A stretch of DNA of 64,000 bases, taken from the NCBI RefSeq assembly GCF_014203235.1, contig NZ_JACHIN010000013.1:182832-246831 (forward strand), written 5' to 3'. The position numbers were made by a program, and so were the translations under genes. This document shows positions 38,812-46,978 of the stretch, one piece after another; within the stretch, counting starts at the first letter, position 1; every line of letters begins with the position of its first letter. The notes under the pieces are model-generated. The model searched no databases and had not been told where the DNA came from. It was given only the letters and a program-made list of their open reading frames with translations. Origin of the DNA: Nonomuraea endophytica. GTDB taxonomy: Bacteria > Actinomycetota > Actinomycetes > Streptosporangiales > Streptosporangiaceae.

Positions 38812-40872
38812 ATGGGGCTACTGGACGTCGAAACGATTCGGAAGTCTTTCCCCTTCTTCGACCCGGCCGCTGACGGCTCAGGCCCACCGGTCTACCTGGA
38901 CAGCGCGGCGACCACGCAGAAGCCATCGGCGGTGCTGGACCAGCTCAACGCCTACTACACACGTTCCAACGCCAACGTCCACCGCGGCGTCTACCGCCTC
39001 GCGGTCGAGGCCACCGAGCTGTACGAGGGCGCCCGCGGCAAGGTGGCCGCCTTCGTCGGCGCGCGGCGCAGCGAGGAGATCGTGTTCACCAAGAACGCCA
39101 CGGAAGCCGTCAACCTGCTGTCCTACTCGCTCATGTGGGCAGAGGACGAGCACCGGATCGGCCCCGGCGACGAGATCGTCGTCACCGAGATGGAACACCA
39201 TTCGAACCTCATCCCGTGGCGGCTGCTCGCCGAGCGGGTCGGCGCGAAGATCAGCTACCTGGGCATCACGAACGACGGCCGCCTCGACCTGTCCGACCTC
39301 GAGGAGCGGGTCACCGAGCGCACCAAGCTCGTCGCCGTCGTGCACGCCTCCAACATCCTCGGCACCGTCAACCCCATCGCGCCCATCGCCGCCCGCGCCG
39401 CCGAGGTGGGCGCGCTGCTCGTGGTCGACGCCGCCCAGTCGGTGCCGCACCTGGGCATCGACGTGAACGCGCTCGGCGCCGACTTCGTCACCTTCTCCGG
39501 GCACAAGATGTGCGGCCCCACCGGCATCGGGGTCCTGTGGGGCAAATACGACCTGCTCGCCGAACTGCCGCCCTTCCTCGGCGGCGGCGAGATGATCGAG
39601 ACCGTCACCCTGGACGCCATGGCCTACGCGCCGCCGCCGCTGCGCTTCGAGGCGGGCACGCCGCCGGTCGCCCAGGCCGTCGGGCTCGGCGCCGCCTGCG
39701 ACTACCTCGACTCCCTCGGCATGGACGCCATCGCCGCCCACGACCAGGCCCTCATCGAGTACGCGCTCGACCGGCTCGCCCAGGTCCCCGGCATCCGCTT
39801 CATCGGCCCCGAGAACACCGCCGACCGGCTGCCGCTCATGTCCTTCGTCCTGGACGGCGTGCCGCTCCAGCAGGTCAGGACCGCCCTCGACCAGGCCGGC
39901 ATCGCCGTACGCTCCGGACACCACTGCGCCCAGCTGGCCTGCAGCCGCTTCGGCATCCCCGCCGCCGTGCGCGCCTCCTTCTACCTGTACAACACCACCG
40001 CCGAGGTCGACTTCCTCGCCGACACCCTGGAGCGCACCCGCTCCACCACCACCGTCTACGCCACCCCGCCCGAACTGACCGACACCCGCCCCGTCCGCCC
40101 CTACAAGGAGATCCTGATGCCCGGGATCTTCGAGCCGTGGGGCCACGCGCTCGTCGGCGCCTTGGCCCCCGCGCCCGGCGCGCGGGCCCTCGACGTCGGC
40201 ACCGGCCCCGGTACGGTCGCCCGCCTCCTGGCCGCCGCAGTAGGACCCGCGGGAGCCGTGGTCGGCACCGACATCAGCGCCGGCATGCTCGCCCTCGCCA
40301 AGGAGGTGCCGCCCGCGGCGGGCAGCGCCGCCATCCAGTACGTCGAATGCGGCGCCGCGCCGCTCCACGTCTCCGACGAGGCGTTCGACCTGGTCACCAT
40401 GCAGCAGGTGCTCCAGTACGTCCCCGACCGCCGGGCCGCCGTCGCCGAACTGCGCCGCGCGCTGCGGCCGGGGGCGCGGCTCGCGATCGCCACCTGGCTG
40501 CCCCTGGACCGCAACCCGCTCTTCCAGGCCCTGCACGAGGCGCTCGCCGCCGTGCTCGGGCACGAGGCGGCGGCGCTGTTCGAGGAACCGTGGTCGCTCG
40601 CCGGGGAGGAGGTCGCGGACCTGGTGGCGTTCGCCGGGTTCGGGCAGGTGCGGCTGGACCAGTGGACGGTGCCGGTCACCGTGGCCGGTGGGGTCGAGGC
40701 GCTGTCGTGCCTGTTCTCGTTCTCGGCTGTGGGGCCTGAGGTGGCCGGGCTGGGGAGTGAGCGGCGTACCGCTTTGCTGGACGCGGTCCGCGCCAACCTC
40801 GCCGACCGCACCGACGCTGAGGGTGTGCACGCGCTGACGGCATCGAGCGTGGTGACAGCCACGGCCGTCTAG
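38812..40872 (+). CDS. fusion: SufS-type cysteine desulfurase + SAM-dependent methyltransferase
   Basis: A 686-residue protein. Residues 5-~407 are a complete group II cysteine desulfurase: PVYLDSAATTQKPSAVLD, HRGVYRLA, TEMEHHSNLIPW, VDAAQSVPHL, PLP lysine K232 in FSGHKMCGPTG and catalytic C372 in RSGHHCAQLACSRFG, then RASFYLYNT. A ~30-residue Thr/Pro linker follows. Residues ~436-680 are a class I methyltransferase with LDVGTGPGTVARLL (461-473), TDISAGMLALA and a LVTMQQVLQYVPD motif IV/V region. Both halves look catalytically intact. SufS enzymes normally lack such a domain. AAGGAG six bases before the ATG gives good initiation; an almost identical site precedes the methyltransferase half (40105-40119). 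Confidence 0.92.
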   Translation: MGLLDVETIRKSFPFFDPAADGSGPPVYLDSAATTQKPSAVLDQLNAYYTRSNANVHRGVYRLAVEATELYEGARGKVAAFVGARRSEEIVFTKNATEAVNLLSYSLMWAEDEHRIGPGDEIVVTEMEHHSNLIPWRLLAERVGAKISYLGITNDGRLDLSDLEERVTERTKLVAVVHASNILGTVNPIAPIAARAAEVGALLVVDAAQSVPHLGIDVNALGADFVTFSGHKMCGPTGIGVLWGKYDLLAELPPFLGGGEMIETVTLDAMAYAPPPLRFEAGTPPVAQAVGLGAACDYLDSLGMDAIAAHDQALIEYALDRLAQVPGIRFIGPENTADRLPLMSFVLDGVPLQQVRTALDQAGIAVRSGHHCAQLACSRFGIPAAVRASFYLYNTTAEVDFLADTLERTRSTTTVYATPPELTDTRPVRPYKEILMPGIFEPWGHALVGALAPAPGARALDVGTGPGTVARLLAAAVGPAGAVVGTDISAGMLALAKEVPPAAGSAAIQYVECGAAPLHVSDEAFDLVTMQQVLQYVPDRRAAVAELRRALRPGARLAIATWLPLDRNPLFQALHEALAAVLGHEAAALFEEPWSLAGEEVADLVAFAGFGQVRLDQWTVPVTVAGGVEALSCLFSFSAVGPEVAGLGSERRTALLDAVRANLADRTDAEGVHALTASSVVTATAV
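40105..40119 (+). promoter_or_regulatory. internal in-frame ribosome-binding site and start codon inside the fusion gene
   Basis: AAGGAG (40105-40110), six bases, then ATG (40117-40119, residue 436), in frame. The gene's own initiation region AAGGAG (38800-38805), six bases, ATG 38812 has the same spacing, and 13 of 15 bases agree. Separate synthesis of the methyltransferase domain from this site is possible. Confidence 0.55.
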
Positions 40873-41198
40873 CTCCTCCCACGCTCCTCGGGCGTTGTCG
40901 CATCTGGCGTCGGGAGGTCTGGGGTACGGCCTGCGCCGGTCTGGAAGGCGGCTCGTGGGTGAGAACCCGCACCGCCACCAGACCGGGCCAGAAACAGCAC
41001 CACCGCCACCCGGCCCGGCGCCTCCTCAGCCAGGACGAACTCGGCCGGGGCGCACTGGGCCGCTCCGTCGCCGCCCTCAGTGCTCGCAACCCTTCCGCGC
41101 ACTTCCCTGCCCTCGACGGCGAAGCCGCCCGGCAACACCCCTGACCGAAGCCCGTCCATGCCGAGGCAACCGGGGGCACAAGGGTGCGAGGCGAGGGT
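40873..41198. other. gene-poor stretch, possibly decayed coding sequence
   Basis: About 325 bp with no recognisable gene. A bottom-strand frame ending at 40869 (sharing CTAG with the fusion-gene stop) and a short top-strand frame at 40959-41144 both show fairly high G/C third positions, but neither has a ribosome site or family features I recognise. It may be a gene remnant. Confidence 0.3.
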
Positions 41199-41387
41199 CA
41201 CAAAGGCGAGCCCGGGGGCCACGAAGGCGGTACCCCGGGCCACGAAGGCGGTACCCCGGGGCGCGAAGACGGGACCCGGGGGCGCGAAGACGGGACCCGG
41301 GGGCGCGAAGACGGGACCCGGGGGCGCGAAGACGGGACCCGGGGGCGCGAAGGCAAGCCCGAGGCGCCAGGGCCCGAGCCCGGGGGA
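41199..41387. repeat. 21-bp minisatellite, 8-9 copies, abutting a methyltransferase stop codon
   Basis: Units at 41199, 41220, 41241, 41262, 41283, 41304, 41325 and 41346, 21 bp each. Units four to seven are identical (CGCGAAGACGGGACCCGGGG plus G); the first three and the eighth are variants. A degenerate ninth unit (41367-41387) ends exactly where the methyltransferase stop codon begins (41388). Because 21 is a multiple of three the frames stay open, producing spurious repeat peptides in several frames. Confidence 0.92.
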
Positions 41388-42143
41388 TCAGGTGGGGTTG
41401 CGGGCGGTCAGGGCGAAGCGGTGGGCGGTGGCGGTCAGGGGGTGGCCGGTGCGCATCTGGTCGTGGAGCGCGCGGAGGCGGTCGCCGTACCGGATGACGT
41501 CGAAGTCGGGAACGTGCCACGGCGTGATCCGCAGAAACAACACCAGCGCCCCAACATCATGGAACGTGGACGAAACCAGAGCCTCGTCCTGCCAGGAGAC
41601 CTCGAACCCCTCCTCCACCAGCTCCTCGACGGCTGAGGCGAGATCCCACTCGGCGTACTCGTGCGCCGGCGCCCCCAGCGCCCGGTTGACGTCCGCGAGG
41701 TCCCGCCCGCCGACCTGCTGGGTGATGAACGTCCCCCCAGGCTTGAGCACCCGCCGCAACTCGGCGGGATCGTAGGACTCGTGCCGGCTGACGATCAGCT
41801 CGAACGACCCGTCGGGAAGCGGCAGCCGATCATCGTCACCCACCTCCACGACTTCGACCCCCAGCGGCTCCAGCCGCTTCCTGGCCACCGGGACATTGGG
41901 CGCATACCCCTCAGTGGCCGCCGTCCGCGCGGGCAGCGGAGCGAGCGAGGCCAGCAACTCGCCCCCACCCGTCCCAAGATCCAGCAGCGATCCCGTGTAC
42001 GGCAGGCGTTCCCGCACCAGTTCCTCATAGTCCCAGGGCAAGGCCTTGGAGTCCTCGACCATCCGCCCCTGGAACACCCCGAAGTCCCAGCCCTCGAAGG
42101 GCGTGGTCAGTCCTTGTGCGATCAGTTCGTCATATTCCACCAC
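41388..42143 (-). CDS. class I SAM-dependent methyltransferase
   Basis: A 251-residue methyltransferase. Motif I is LLDLGTGGGELLASL (~52-66), followed by ATEGYAPNVPVARKRL (acidic ligand loop), then LPLPDGSFELIVSRHESYDP (motif IV) and RRVLKPGGTFITQQVGGRDL (motif post-II/V). The overall pattern is of small-molecule methyltransferases related to UbiE/COQ5; substrate unknown. Start GTG 42143, after GGATCGGG. A perfect 7-bp inverted repeat ACCTACC-N8-GGTAGGT (42250-42271) lies ~110 bases upstream. The 21-bp minisatellite starts at its stop codon. Confidence 0.87.
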   Translation of the reverse strand: MVEYDELIAQGLTTPFEGWDFGVFQGRMVEDSKALPWDYEELVRERLPYTGSLLDLGTGGGELLASLAPLPARTAATEGYAPNVPVARKRLEPLGVEVVEVGDDDRLPLPDGSFELIVSRHESYDPAELRRVLKPGGTFITQQVGGRDLADVNRALGAPAHEYAEWDLASAVEELVEEGFEVSWQDEALVSSTFHDVGALVLFLRITPWHVPDFDVIRYGDRLRALHDQMRTGHPLTATAHRFALTARNPT

Positions 42144-42475
42144 CCGATCCTTTCACCCACCCAACCCCGGCCTCGCCACTGCACCACCTCGCCTCCGGCT
42201 ATGAGCGCCCAGCCTCGCGGACCCTTCAGGAGTTGGCCCGTAGCCCAGGACCTACCACTTGGTCGGTAGGTGGGTCTCGGGCTGGGCCGCGCGGGGACGC
42301 GGGGTGTCCCCCTTCGAGAGCGGACAACCGCAGCCAGAGCCGAAGGCCTACCGGGACGGGATCGACGCGTCCGGAGTCCGCGCGGGATTTTCCGTGAGGT
42401 TTGGGGTTGATTCGCCTATGCGCAATGTGAAATTTTACATATCACATTACCCACCCCCCAACCCAGGAGTATGCG
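42144..42475. other. 332-bp divergent intergenic region
   Basis: Between the methyltransferase (leftward) and collagenase (rightward) genes. No gene is seen. It contains the inverted repeat ACCTACC (42250-42256) / GGTAGGT (42265-42271) and, near the collagenase start, the A/T-rich dyad listed separately. Both promoters should lie here. Confidence 0.6.
42424..42448 (+). promoter_or_regulatory. A/T-rich dyad just upstream of the collagenase gene
   Basis: A perfect inverted repeat AATGTGA-N11-TCACATT (42424-42430 and 42442-42448) in a locally A/T-rich segment, ending 27 bases before the ATG. The TGTGA/TCACA arms resemble CRP-type half-sites but the spacing (11 rather than 6) is too wide, so another regulator is likely. 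AGGAG follows at 42466-42470. Confidence 0.5.
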
Positions 42476-44746
42476 ATGCGAGTCGCAGGATCCTTACTCG
42501 TGGCGGCCGGGCTGGTGCTCGGCGGCCTCGCCGTACCGGCCAATGCCCAGACGCCCGCCCCACAGACCGCAACCCAGCGCACCGAGCCCGCCCCCCGCAC
42601 GGACGCAGCCCCCCGCACGGACCCGGCCCCCCGCACGGACCCGGCCCCCCAGCCGGCCAGTGAAGCCACCGAGGCCCGGCACCAGCAGGACCAACCCCTC
42701 AAAGCTGATGTCCGCCCGCCCCTCCCGGCCACCACGGACCGGCTCAAGCAGGACTATGACCAGCCCGCCCAGCGGCAGAGGTCGCTGGCCGCCTGCGATG
42801 TCGAGGGCCGCACCGGAGCCGCCCTCGTCACCGCCGTCAAGGCCGCCGACATGAGCTGTCTGAACGGGCTCTTCTCGCTCACCGGCTCCCGGGCCCGCGC
42901 GGCCTTCCAGGAGTCGCAGATGGTGACGGTCGCGAACGCCCTGCGCGACACCGCCGCCACATACCCCGGCGACAACAGCACCAAGACGCTCCAGCTCGTC
43001 CTCTATCTACGCGCCGGCTACTACGTGCAGTGGTACTACTCGCAGGACGTCGGCCAGTACGGCGCCGCGCTCAGGACCGCCATCCGCGGCGGCCTCGACG
43101 CCTTCCACAACAACAGCCGGTCCGGCACGGTCAGCGACGCCAACGGCGAGGTGCTGGGCGAAGCGGTCATCCTGATCGACAGCGCCCAGGAGAACGCCCG
43201 CTACCTCCCCGTCGTACGCCGCCTGCTGACCGCCTACAACAGCTCCTACGACGCCTCGTGGTACATGGTCAACGCCGTCAACAGCGTCTACACCGTCCTG
43301 TTCCGCGGCCACCAGCTCCCGGAGTTCGTCACCGCCGTCCAGAACGACCCCAGCACGCTGACCACGCTGCGCGACTTCGCCGTCAACCACCTGAACCTGC
43401 TCAACACCGAGCGCGCCTACCTGACCGGCAACGCGGGCCGCGAGCTGGCCCGCTTCGTGCAGCACGCCCAGCTCAGGGCGACGGTCCGCCCGATGCTGCG
43501 CGACCTGCTGCAGCGCTCGCGGATCACCGGCCCGACCGCCAAGCTCTGGGTGGGCGTGGCCGAGATGGCCGACTTCTACGACCGCGCCAACTGCGCCTTC
43601 TACGACACCTGCGACCTGCAGAACCGCCTGACCGCCGCCGCCCTGCCCGTGCGGCACACGTGCGGCCCCACGCTCAGGATCCGCGCCCAGCAGATGACCG
43701 CGGCCGAGCTGAGCGGCACCTGCTCCAGCCTGAGTGGCCAGGACGCCTACTTCCACAACCTGGCCGCCGACAACGGCCCGGTCGCCGGTGACAACAACGC
43801 GACGCTGGAGGTCAACGCGTTCGACTCCAGCGACGACTACCAGACCTACGCCGGCGCCATCTTCGGCATCGACACCAACAACGGCGGCATGTACCTGGAG
43901 GGCGACCCGTCGGCGGCAGGGAACCTGCCCAGGTTCATCGCCTACGAGGCCGAGTGGCTGCGCCCGGCGTTCCACATCTGGAACCTCAACCACGAGTACA
44001 CGCACTATCTCGACGGCCGCTTCAACATGCACGGCGACTTCGAGGCGGGCGTGAGCACGCCGACGATCTGGTGGATCGAGGGCTTCGCCGAGTACGTCTC
44101 CTACGGCTACCGCCGCCTGGCCTACGACGCGGCGATCGAGGAGGCGGCCAGGCACACGTACCCGCTGAGCACGGTCTTCGACACCACCTACGACCACGAC
44201 ACCCAGCGCGTCTACCGGTGGGGCTACCTCGCGGTCCGCTTCATGTTCGAAAAGCACCGCGCGGACGTCAACACCGTCCTCGGCCATTACCGCACCGGCA
44301 ACTGGAACGCCGCCCGCACCCACCTCAGGTCGCTGAACTACAACGCCGGCTTCGACACCTGGCTGACGGCCTGCGCGGCCGGGGCCTGCGGCGGCGACAC
44401 CGGTGAGCCGCCCGTGCCGGAGTGCACCGGCTCGGACACGCGGGCGCTCGGCCAGAACTGCCGCCGCAGCGGCCTGTCGGCCGGCCAGGGCAACTACGCC
44501 TACCTGTACATCCTCGTCCCGGCCGGTACGGCGAAGCTGACCATCAAGAGCGACGCCGGCACCGGTGACGCCGACCTCTACTACAGCTCATCGTCGTGGG
44601 CCACGACCGGCTCCTACACCCAGCGGGCGACCGGCGCCGGCAACGCGCACACGCTCACCGTCACCAACCCGCCCGCGGGCTACCACTACATCAGCCTGTA
44701 CGGCACCGCCGCCTTCACCGGAGCGGCGGTGACGACGAGCTTCTAG
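42476..44746 (+). CDS. secreted collagenase (peptidase M9-like) with PPC domain
   Basis: A 756-residue exported zinc peptidase. Signal peptide 1-~24 (MRVAGSLLVAAGLVLGGLAV, cleavage after ANA). Residues 25-65 are a linker with repeated PRTD(P/A)AP units. The collagenase activator and peptidase domains occupy ~100-640, with zinc motif NHEYTHYLDGRF (HExxH, ~505-509) and a downstream IEGFAEYVSYG glutamate. The C-terminal ~100 residues are a pre-peptidase (PPC) domain (YAYLYILVPAGTAKLTIKSD, TGDADLYY, and a final SLYGTAAFTGAAV). It would digest collagen-like proteins. Its stop codon lies in a 19-bp duplicated palindrome shared with the convergent gene. Confidence 0.93.
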   Translation: MRVAGSLLVAAGLVLGGLAVPANAQTPAPQTATQRTEPAPRTDAAPRTDPAPRTDPAPQPASEATEARHQQDQPLKADVRPPLPATTDRLKQDYDQPAQRQRSLAACDVEGRTGAALVTAVKAADMSCLNGLFSLTGSRARAAFQESQMVTVANALRDTAATYPGDNSTKTLQLVLYLRAGYYVQWYYSQDVGQYGAALRTAIRGGLDAFHNNSRSGTVSDANGEVLGEAVILIDSAQENARYLPVVRRLLTAYNSSYDASWYMVNAVNSVYTVLFRGHQLPEFVTAVQNDPSTLTTLRDFAVNHLNLLNTERAYLTGNAGRELARFVQHAQLRATVRPMLRDLLQRSRITGPTAKLWVGVAEMADFYDRANCAFYDTCDLQNRLTAAALPVRHTCGPTLRIRAQQMTAAELSGTCSSLSGQDAYFHNLAADNGPVAGDNNATLEVNAFDSSDDYQTYAGAIFGIDTNNGGMYLEGDPSAAGNLPRFIAYEAEWLRPAFHIWNLNHEYTHYLDGRFNMHGDFEAGVSTPTIWWIEGFAEYVSYGYRRLAYDAAIEEAARHTYPLSTVFDTTYDHDTQRVYRWGYLAVRFMFEKHRADVNTVLGHYRTGNWNAARTHLRSLNYNAGFDTWLTACAAGACGGDTGEPPVPECTGSDTRALGQNCRRSGLSAGQGNYAYLYILVPAGTAKLTIKSDAGTGDADLYYSSSSWATTGSYTQRATGAGNAHTLTVTNPPAGYHYISLYGTAAFTGAAVTTSF

Positions 44747-44773
44747 AAGTAACGCGAGCTTCTAGAAGTAACG
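44736..44773. repeat. exact 19-bp tandem duplication holding the stop codons of two convergent genes
   Basis: CGAGCTTCTAGAAGTAACG occurs twice in tandem (44736-44754, 44755-44773). Each copy contains the 10-bp palindrome CTTCTAGAAG. The collagenase stop TAG is in copy 1; the bottom-strand TAG of the serine hydrolase is in copy 2, so both proteins end with Phe then TAG. Confidence 0.95.
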
Positions 44774-46006
44774 CGAAGTGAGGTCCCCGGTGGGCCACGA
44801 GCTCACCGGGACCTTGTTCATCAGCTCGGAGAACCCGTCGAAGTCGGGCGAGCCCTGCTCCTCGCGCCGGTTGAAGCAGGCGGCGTAGCTGAAGCCGTTC
44901 TGGATCCGGCACAGGTAGGTGTAGGTGCCCGGCATCGAGCCGTTGTGCCAGGTGTTGACGTTCCCCGGCACCTGACGGACCCAGATGCCGCCGCCGTACC
45001 AGGAGCCGAACTCGTTGACCCCGGTCTCCGGCTTGGCGATCAGCTTGGCGATCGACGCCGAGCTGAGCACCTTGCCGGGCCGGTCCATGGCCAGCGTCCA
45101 GCGCACGAGGTCGACGGCGGAGGCCAGCCAGCCGCCGTTGGCGTCCTGGTTGGGCATGTTGAACCCGCCGTACGGGTAGGGCAGGACCTTGCCGGAGGCG
45201 TCCACGACGCTCTTGTTGGTGTACTTCGACTCGTAGATCGCCTCGCCGGGGAACGCCTCGGCGCGCAGGCTGCGTCCGAGCCGCATCCGGGTGATGCCGA
45301 GCGGGGCGAGGAGCTTGGCACGCACGTACGACTCGTAGGACTGGCCGGAGACCTTGGCGATGATCCGGCCCAGCAGCATGTAGCCGTAGTTGCTGTAGAC
45401 CATCTTGGTGCCGGGGTCGTGGTCGAGGCGGCGCTGCGAGCCGTACTTCATGATCTCGGCGTGCCCGATCGGGAGCGGCACGTCGAGGGCGGCGGCGATG
45501 GTGTGGTCGAGCCAGAGCTGGTCCTTGGAGACGTCGCGGTCCCAGCCGCCCAGGTGGTGGATGAGCCGCAGCACGGTGACCTGGGCGAGCCGAGGGTCGG
45601 TGGTGGTGGACAGGCCGAGCAGCGGCGCGACCTTCGCCGACAGGCTGAGCTTGCCGTCCTGGACCAGCCGCATGATCGCGGCGGCGGTGATGTTCTTGCT
45701 GAGGCTCGCGATGCGCATCTGCGAGGTCGGCGTGATCGCGGGCACCGCGCGGGAGCCGTCGTTGTAGCGGTAGGCGCGCGCCAGCACGATCCGGCCGTTC
45801 TTCATGATCGCCAGCTGGGACTGCGAGATGTTGCGGTCCTTGACGAACTTCTTCATCAGGTTGTCGAACCCGGCGAGCTGCGACGGGGCGACGCCGTTCG
45901 CCTCGACGGCGGGGACGGGCGCGGCCTGCGCTGGGCGGGTGACGAGCGCGGCGGCGGGCAGCAGTCCCGCGCCGGTCTTGAGCAGGGTCCGGCGGCTGAC
46001 GGTCAT
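44762..46006 (-). CDS. serine beta-lactamase/DD-carboxypeptidase-like hydrolase, Tat-type signal
   Basis: A 414-residue exported serine hydrolase of the class C beta-lactamase/penicillin-binding protein fold. The N-terminus SRRTLLKTGAGLLPAAALV has twin arginines and an AQA cleavage site, a Tat-like signal. Catalytic motifs: SLSK (SxxK, ~98-101 in MRIASLSKNITAAAIM), YSNYG (YxN, ~188) and HNGSMPG (replacing KTG with HNG, usual in esterase/DD-peptidase members). It probably trims peptidoglycan peptides or hydrolyses esters. A strong palindrome GGTCCGTA-TAT-TACGGACC lies ~97 bases upstream. The stop is in the 19-bp duplication shared with the collagenase gene. Confidence 0.92.
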   Translation of the reverse strand: MTVSRRTLLKTGAGLLPAAALVTRPAQAAPVPAVEANGVAPSQLAGFDNLMKKFVKDRNISQSQLAIMKNGRIVLARAYRYNDGSRAVPAITPTSQMRIASLSKNITAAAIMRLVQDGKLSLSAKVAPLLGLSTTTDPRLAQVTVLRLIHHLGGWDRDVSKDQLWLDHTIAAALDVPLPIGHAEIMKYGSQRRLDHDPGTKMVYSNYGYMLLGRIIAKVSGQSYESYVRAKLLAPLGITRMRLGRSLRAEAFPGEAIYESKYTNKSVVDASGKVLPYPYGGFNMPNQDANGGWLASAVDLVRWTLAMDRPGKVLSSASIAKLIAKPETGVNEFGSWYGGGIWVRQVPGNVNTWHNGSMPGTYTYLCRIQNGFSYAACFNRREEQGSPDFDGFSELMNKVPVSSWPTGDLTSRYF

Positions 46007-46102
46007 CGGGTGGGATCTCCTAGGGGTATGACGGGTCAGCTGCGCCCCGGCCGAGGCCGGGTAGTCTCACAGGTGACCCCCGAGTCACATCCGTCTCAAT
46101 GA

Positions 46103-46121
46103 GGTCCGTATATTACGGACC
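46103..46121. promoter_or_regulatory. 19-bp operator-like palindrome in a divergent promoter region
   Basis: GGTCCGTA (46103-46110), TAT, TACGGACC (46114-46121): perfect 8-bp arms around a 3-base centre. It lies between the divergent serine hydrolase (start 46006) and hotdog-protein (start 46261) genes. Length and symmetry fit a dimeric TetR/GntR-type regulator; no regulator gene is adjacent. Confidence 0.65.
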
Positions 46122-46260
46122 TTTCCGGATGTCCCGCACACCTGGGGTCGCCGACGAACGTGGGGCGAGCGCAATAGCCCAGGCAAGACACCCTAAAATA
46201 GGTCTGTTTGAAATGAACTTTCTGGCGTGGGCGTTATATCGCGATGAAGGAGGATGACGC

Positions 46261-46974
46261 ATGACGACGGCTGCTCTGCAGACTGTTTTGACCGTTCCCG
46301 AGCGCTTCCAGGGTCCCCAGGGGATCGTCAACGGAGGCTGGCTGGCCGGTACGGTCGCCGAAGCTCTGGGAGGCCGAGGCAACGCCGTCGAGGTCACCCT
46401 CCACGCCCCCACCCCCGTCGAGACCGAACTGCGCCTGGAGCACGTGGCCAACACCGCCTCGCTCTACCACGGCGACAAGCTGCTGGTCGAGGCCATCCCC
46501 GTGCACGAGGACCTGAAGGCCCCCGAGTACGTGCGCTTCGCCGACGCCGCCCGCGCCGAGGCCGGGTTCCCCGGCTGGCAGGGCCACGCCTTCCCCGAGT
46601 GCTTCGTCTGCGGCCTGCGCGACCCCGGCGACGGCCTGCGGATCTACCCCGGCCCGGTCGAGGGCACCGACCTGGTGGCGGCCGGCTGGCGGGTGCCGTA
46701 CAGCGTCGCCGGTGACGACGGCGTGCCCGCCGCCATCGTCGGCGCCGCCCTCGACTGCGTCACCGGCTGGGCGCACTTCGGGCCCGGCGAGTCGGCCCTG
46801 CTCGGGCGGCTGGCCGTACAGATCCACCGGCGGGTCTACCCCGACGGCACCTACTCGGTCGTCGGCCGCGCCACCGGCCGCGAGGGCCGCAAGCTCTTCG
46901 GTGAGAGCGCCATCTACGACGGCGACGGCACCCTGGTCGCCGCCGCCCGCGCCACGTGGATCGCTCCACGCTGA
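46261..46974 (+). CDS. hotdog-fold thioesterase-like protein
   Basis: A 237-residue protein with two hotdog-like halves: GPQGIVNGGWLAGTVAEALG and VEVTLHAPTPVETELRL in the first; AAIVGAALDCVTGWAHFG and LLGRLAVQIHRRVYPDGTYS in the second. A conserved AFPECFVCGLRDPGDGLRIY segment (two cysteines and a DP) links them. The fold is that of acyl-CoA thioesterases/dehydratases, but no catalytic residue pattern is certain. I recall similar proteins of this length in streptomycetes without an assigned role. A strong AAGGAGG is seven bases before the ATG (46247-46253). Confidence 0.75.
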   Translation: MTTAALQTVLTVPERFQGPQGIVNGGWLAGTVAEALGGRGNAVEVTLHAPTPVETELRLEHVANTASLYHGDKLLVEAIPVHEDLKAPEYVRFADAARAEAGFPGWQGHAFPECFVCGLRDPGDGLRIYPGPVEGTDLVAAGWRVPYSVAGDDGVPAAIVGAALDCVTGWAHFGPGESALLGRLAVQIHRRVYPDGTYSVVGRATGREGRKLFGESAIYDGDGTLVAAARATWIAPR

Positions 46975-46978
46975 CCCC

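Noticed and set aside
40869..41243. 124-codon bottom-strand frame sharing CTAG with the fusion-gene stop
   Set aside because: Third-position bias is fair but no ribosome site or recognisable domain; kept only as a possible gene remnant.
41184..41636. Repeat peptide (GREDGTR-type) encoded by the 21-bp array
   Set aside because: The unit length keeps all frames open; there is no start context or family support, and other frames give equally plausible repeat peptides.
42424..42448. CRP binding site
   Set aside because: Arms TGTGA/TCACA fit but the 11-base spacing does not match the 6-base CRP consensus.
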